From CAYGGE01 sp966250865 (GTDB lineage Bacteria > Patescibacteriota > UBA1384 > CAYGGE01): a DNA stretch of 14,882 nucleotides. The stretch is from NCBI GenBank assembly GCA_966250865.1, contig CBINIT010000025.1, positions 1-14,882 of the forward strand, in the 5' to 3' direction. Within the stretch, counting starts at the first letter, position 1; each line of letters starts with the position of its first letter. This document shows, piece after piece, positions 12,253-14,882 of the stretch. Below the pieces are notes generated by a model. That model saw nothing but the letters and a program-made list of their open reading frames with translations, searched no databases and was not told the DNA's origin. The position numbers and the translations under genes were made by a program.

Positions 12253-13674
12253 GTGATGCATCGTTTACTTTTCACGGTCATCGTTTTTCTGACAACCGCC
12301 AACGTACTCGTATGGGGGTTTTTGTGGTTTGAACGAGCCTACGCCGAAGAGGTGTACCCGGGAGTTTGGGTCGACGCTCAGCCATTGGCCGGGTTAACCA
12401 AAGATCAGGTTGTCGATCGACTCGAGCCGGTTCATAAGGCCATGCTCAACGAGAAAGTCATCCTTCACCTGAAAGACAAACAGTACGAACCGACCCTCGG
12501 CCAGCTGGGCTACGAAGTCGACACCAAACGCATGGCGGCCGATGCTATGCAAATTGGGCGAGGCACTACACTGAAAGAGGCGGTACAGTCTTTATTCACC
12601 TATTACCAAAGCCGTCAGCTGCCCCTCCGTTACGAGATTAATCAAGGTATTTTCGATAGCTACCTGAACGAAATCGGCAAAGAGACTACCAGGCAGCCAA
12701 AAGACCTGGCGATCATTTATCAGGATAGTCAGCTGGTCATCCAGCCAGCTGAAGACGGCATCGTCCTCAACAAGGAAGAGCTTCGTAAGGCGATTCAATC
12801 GCAGGTTAGACCTGGAAAGACCGCCGAAATAACCCTAACCTATGGCACCGAAAAACCAGCTATTACCGATCCGAAACAGGCGGAAACGGCCATTGAAGTT
12901 CTTCGCAAACTCTTAGCCAAGCCACTTACTTTAACCGCCGAAGAGGTCACCTACAAACTTGAGCCAGCTGCGATCTACTCGCTTGTGTATTACCAAGTTA
13001 AAGACAATGCTCTGACGGTTAACTTCGACGAAGATAAAATTCGGGCTGAGATCGCCAAAATCGCCAAAAAAGTTGACATCAAACCTATCGCGAAGCGCAT
13101 TCAAACGCCTGGCGATACGGTTCTCGAGGAAGGTCGAGATGGTCGTGAGCTTAACGCGACTGATACCCAAAAGCAAATTCTTGAACGACTCACGAACGCA
13201 AACTTTGATACACCGGTAGCATTAAAGGTAACGCAGATGACACGAAAAACTGTTACCGTCACGCCAGACTACCAGCTCGGTCGTTACGCGGGAAAATATT
13301 TAGAAATCGATCTCTCAAGCCAACGGATGCACCTCATTGAGGGAGAAAATTACCAACAAAGTTTTGTCGTCTCAACAGGCAAATGGAGTACACCAACGCC
13401 AATTGGCGAATTCACCATCAAGAATCACATCCAAACCGCCTGGTCTAATCGGTACAAACTCTACATGCCGTTCTGGATGGCCATCCAAACTCCTGAAGGT
13501 GGTTACGACGGCTACGGTATTCACGGCCTCCCCTACTGGCCCAATGGGGCCAAGGAAGGTGAGGGCCATCTCGGAACGCCCGTCAGCCATGGCTGTATTC
13601 GACTTGGCGCCGGTGCTGCTGAATTTGTTTACAACTGGGCGGAAGATGGTACCCGAGTAGTTATTCATCAATAA
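12253..13674 (+). CDS. L,D-transpeptidase (YkuD) with VanW-type peptidoglycan-binding domains
   Basis: 473 residues from GTG 12253, or 472 from ATG 12256; there is no Shine-Dalgarno and the -10 favours a leaderless start at either. One N-terminal transmembrane helix (about 5-26) anchors the protein. Residues about 33-335 hold two PG_binding_4 (VanW-related) modules, with DAQPLAGLTKDQ at the first and repeated LTY/VIQPAEDG-type strands. The YkuD catalytic domain spans about 347-473: LEIDLSSQRMHLIE, TPTPIGEFTI, YGIHGLPYW (H424) and VSHGCIRL (H446, C448). The cysteine attacks the stem tetrapeptide and forms 3-3 cross-links in peptidoglycan, outside the membrane. This and the DivIC-type gene show that the organism keeps its own cell wall. 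A terminator follows about 20 bp after the stop. Confidence 0.93.
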   Translation: MMHRLLFTVIVFLTTANVLVWGFLWFERAYAEEVYPGVWVDAQPLAGLTKDQVVDRLEPVHKAMLNEKVILHLKDKQYEPTLGQLGYEVDTKRMAADAMQIGRGTTLKEAVQSLFTYYQSRQLPLRYEINQGIFDSYLNEIGKETTRQPKDLAIIYQDSQLVIQPAEDGIVLNKEELRKAIQSQVRPGKTAEITLTYGTEKPAITDPKQAETAIEVLRKLLAKPLTLTAEEVTYKLEPAAIYSLVYYQVKDNALTVNFDEDKIRAEIAKIAKKVDIKPIAKRIQTPGDTVLEEGRDGRELNATDTQKQILERLTNANFDTPVALKVTQMTRKTVTVTPDYQLGRYAGKYLEIDLSSQRMHLIEGENYQQSFVVSTGKWSTPTPIGEFTIKNHIQTAWSNRYKLYMPFWMAIQTPEGGYDGYGIHGLPYWPNGAKEGEGHLGTPVSHGCIRLGAGAAEFVYNWAEDGTRVVIHQ

Positions 13675-13694
13675 ATAAAAAATCAAGCCAACGA

Positions 13695-13717
13695 AAAAGG
13701 CCCGTATTGGGCCTTTT
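13695..13717 (+). terminator. Intrinsic terminator after L,D-transpeptidase gene
   Basis: AAAAGGCCC (13695-13703) and GGGCCTTTT (13709-13717) flank a GTATT loop. Four terminal T and the A-rich opposite side make it potentially bidirectional. Confidence 0.8.
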
Positions 13718-13909
13718 GTGGAAATGAGTGAAGAGCGCATCCTCAGTCATTTCACTGTGGCGTGTTCAGGCGATGTTCATAAGTGGAGGGGGGACTTACG
13801 AATACCATTACTGAGCACATCTTCACTCTACGCAATTGCCACTAAGATTGAATCGGCAAATACTCTAAAGGAGGCTTGAAGCGGTCGAGTAGACCTCGGA
13901 AGATATACC
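13718..13909. other. Intergenic region between two terminators, possible small RNA
   Basis: No protein gene is credible here. A hairpin of GAAATGA/TCATTTC (13721-13753) and a GGTC-GAGTA-GACC hairpin (near 13883-13895) are visible, as is AAAGGAGG (13867-13874) with no usable ORF behind it. I see no strong promoter and recognise no known RNA family. It may be empty spacer. Confidence 0.25.
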
Positions 13910-13940
13910 AAAAAGCACCTTGCGGTGCTTTTTGTTTTTT
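13910..13940. terminator. Bidirectional intrinsic terminator, 3' of RNase J gene
   Basis: AAAAAGCACC (13910-13919) pairs with GGTGCTTTTT (13924-13933) around TTGC. The plus strand then has G and six T, while the minus strand has five T. On the minus strand it lies 19 bp after the RNase J stop and should end that transcript. On the plus strand it would end any RNA from the preceding spacer. Confidence 0.8.
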
Positions 13941-13952
13941 ACGTGTATTTGT

Positions 13953-14882
13953 TTAGACTTCGATGATAACTGGAATGACCATCGGTCGACGCTGAGTATA
14001 CTCAAAGAGGTATTCACCCAGATCATCACGAATCATTCGTCGAATGTAGTCGTAGTTCATGGGGTATCGGCCGTTATGTTTGGCGAACATCCGTCGAATT
14101 TCCTGACGTGACTTGTGAATCAAGTCCTCAGCAGCTCGCATATAAACGAAACCACGGGAGATAATGTCAGGGCTAGAGACTAACGCGCCAGACTGCTTGT
14201 CGACAGTCAAGATGACGACAAAGATACCATCTTTGGCCATGGCTTGGCGATCACGCAGCACGATATTTCCTACGTCACCAACGCCGAGACCGTCAACAAG
14301 TACCTGGCCGGCCTGAACCCGCTCGGGGCTGACTGAGCCAACGCCCTTCTCATCGAATTCAAGGACGCCACCATTTTCTAAGATGAAGATCTTATTTGGA
14401 TCAACGCCTAAGCGTTCAGCCATACGGCCATGCTTCACAAGGTGACGAAACTCACCGTGGATAGGCAGGAAGTATTCTGGCTTCATCATGGCCATAAGCA
14501 TCTTCAGCTCTTCTTCGTTGGCGTGACCAGAAACGTGGATATCGACTTGCTTACCGTAGATAACCTGTGCACCTTGCTTGTAGAGGTTGTTTACTACTTC
14601 GAAGACACTCGATTCATTACCCGGGATAATCGAAGCTGAGATAACCACGGTATCGCCACGCTTTACTTGAATATGACGATGCTCACCGGAAGAGATGCGC
14701 GACAAAGCCGAATACTCTTCACCTTGACTACCCGTAGTAAGGTAAACAATTTGGGTATCGGGAGTTCGGCCGGCATTGCGGATATCGATCATTGTTCCTT
14801 GAGGAACCTTCAGGAACCCAAGTCGCATCGCTTCTTCAATATACTTCTCAAGACTACGACCAGAAATGGCCACTTTACGACC
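13953..14882 (-). CDS. rnj: Ribonuclease J, C-terminal part (5' end outside window)
   Basis: 309 residues are visible and the frame is open through the right edge (GRK before VAISGRS), so the N-terminal metallo-beta-lactamase half is cut off. The apparent start at 14873 is an internal GTG (Val). The visible part holds beta-CASP motifs: VAISGRSLEKY, YLTTGSQGEEYSALSRI (motif A region), DIHVSGHANEEEL (motif B His), and FLPIHGEFRHLVKH (motif C His). The usual C-terminal domain follows. RNase J is a 5'-3' exonuclease and endonuclease acting in mRNA decay and RNA maturation, often replacing RNase E. 5'-end-dependent decay is relevant here, where several mRNAs look leaderless. A terminator follows immediately downstream. 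Confidence 0.95.
   Translation of the reverse strand, partial: GRKVAISGRSLEKYIEEAMRLGFLKVPQGTMIDIRNAGRTPDTQIVYLTTGSQGEEYSALSRISSGEHRHIQVKRGDTVVISASIIPGNESSVFEVVNNLYKQGAQVIYGKQVDIHVSGHANEEELKMLMAMMKPEYFLPIHGEFRHLVKHGRMAERLGVDPNKIFILENGGVLEFDEKGVGSVSPERVQAGQVLVDGLGVGDVGNIVLRDRQAMAKDGIFVVILTVDKQSGALVSSPDIISRGFVYMRAAEDLIHKSRQEIRRMFAKHNGRYPMNYDYIRRMIRDDLGEYLFEYTQRRPMVIPVIIEV

Noticed and set aside
13867..13960. AAAGGAGG followed by a TTG-initiated frame of about 26 codons
   Set aside because: Spacing from the ribosome-binding-like site to TTG is only 1 nt and the frame runs through the strong terminator, so it is unlikely to be a gene.
13953..14873. RNase J gene beginning at GTG 14873
   Set aside because: The frame is open to the window edge (GRK precedes), and the protein begins in the middle of the conserved beta-CASP region; the gene is cut by the window instead.

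Overview
The window looks like chromosomal DNA from a small-genome, ultra-reduced bacterium, most likely a member of the Patescibacteria / Candidate Phyla Radiation (possibly near Saccharibacteria). This is an inference from gene content and layout, not from any phylogenetic marker. Supporting signs are many secreted or membrane-anchored proteins of lineage-typical architecture (a lamin-tail-domain protein, a tail-fibre-like repeat protein, a cohesin/dockerin pair, an L,D-transpeptidase with VanW-type peptidoglycan-binding domains), RNase J, tRNAs with encoded CCA, short intergenic gaps, and several genes that appear to be transcribed as leaderless mRNAs. Standard code 11 fits: a real gene ends in TGA and no in-frame TGA has to be read through.

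Left part (1-3014, minus strand): a short operon with its own promoter (TTGAAG-17-TATAGT) encodes a small membrane-anchored TPR protein, a secreted protein with a probable lysozyme-like domain and a C-terminal dockerin, and a secreted cohesin-like protein cut by the window edge. Upstream is a 7-TM protein with a PQ-loop-like internal repeat. I consider the cohesin/dockerin operon the most interesting system here: it suggests a self-assembling extracellular complex built around a putative peptidoglycan-active enzyme.

Middle (3015-6050): tRNA-Ser(UGA) is followed by a long hairpin and by a second exact 21-bp copy of the tRNA 3' end embedded in a REP-like palindromic element. Next come a secreted tail-fibre-like protein with four 49-residue-period repeats, a 2-TM PH-like membrane protein, and tRNA-Arg(GCG). 

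Right-middle (6051-8850): a low-GC GrpB/UPF0157 gene, a PlsC-type acyltransferase with a strong two-tier hairpin, divergent VTT/YqaA-type and Nudix genes, and a DivIC/FtsB-type septum protein that shares a CTAG double stop with the Nudix gene.

Right part (8896-14882): a lamin-tail/Ig/FN3 surface protein with a long structured 5' leader, a beta-carbonic-anhydrase-like protein (CsoSCA-like layout) probably co-transcribed with an unusual tRNA-Ile(UAU), an L,D-transpeptidase, and the C-terminal two thirds or so of RNase J. Overall the window is dominated by envelope functions (peptidoglycan cross-linking, phospholipid synthesis, division, surface display) with RNA-processing and tRNA genes between them.
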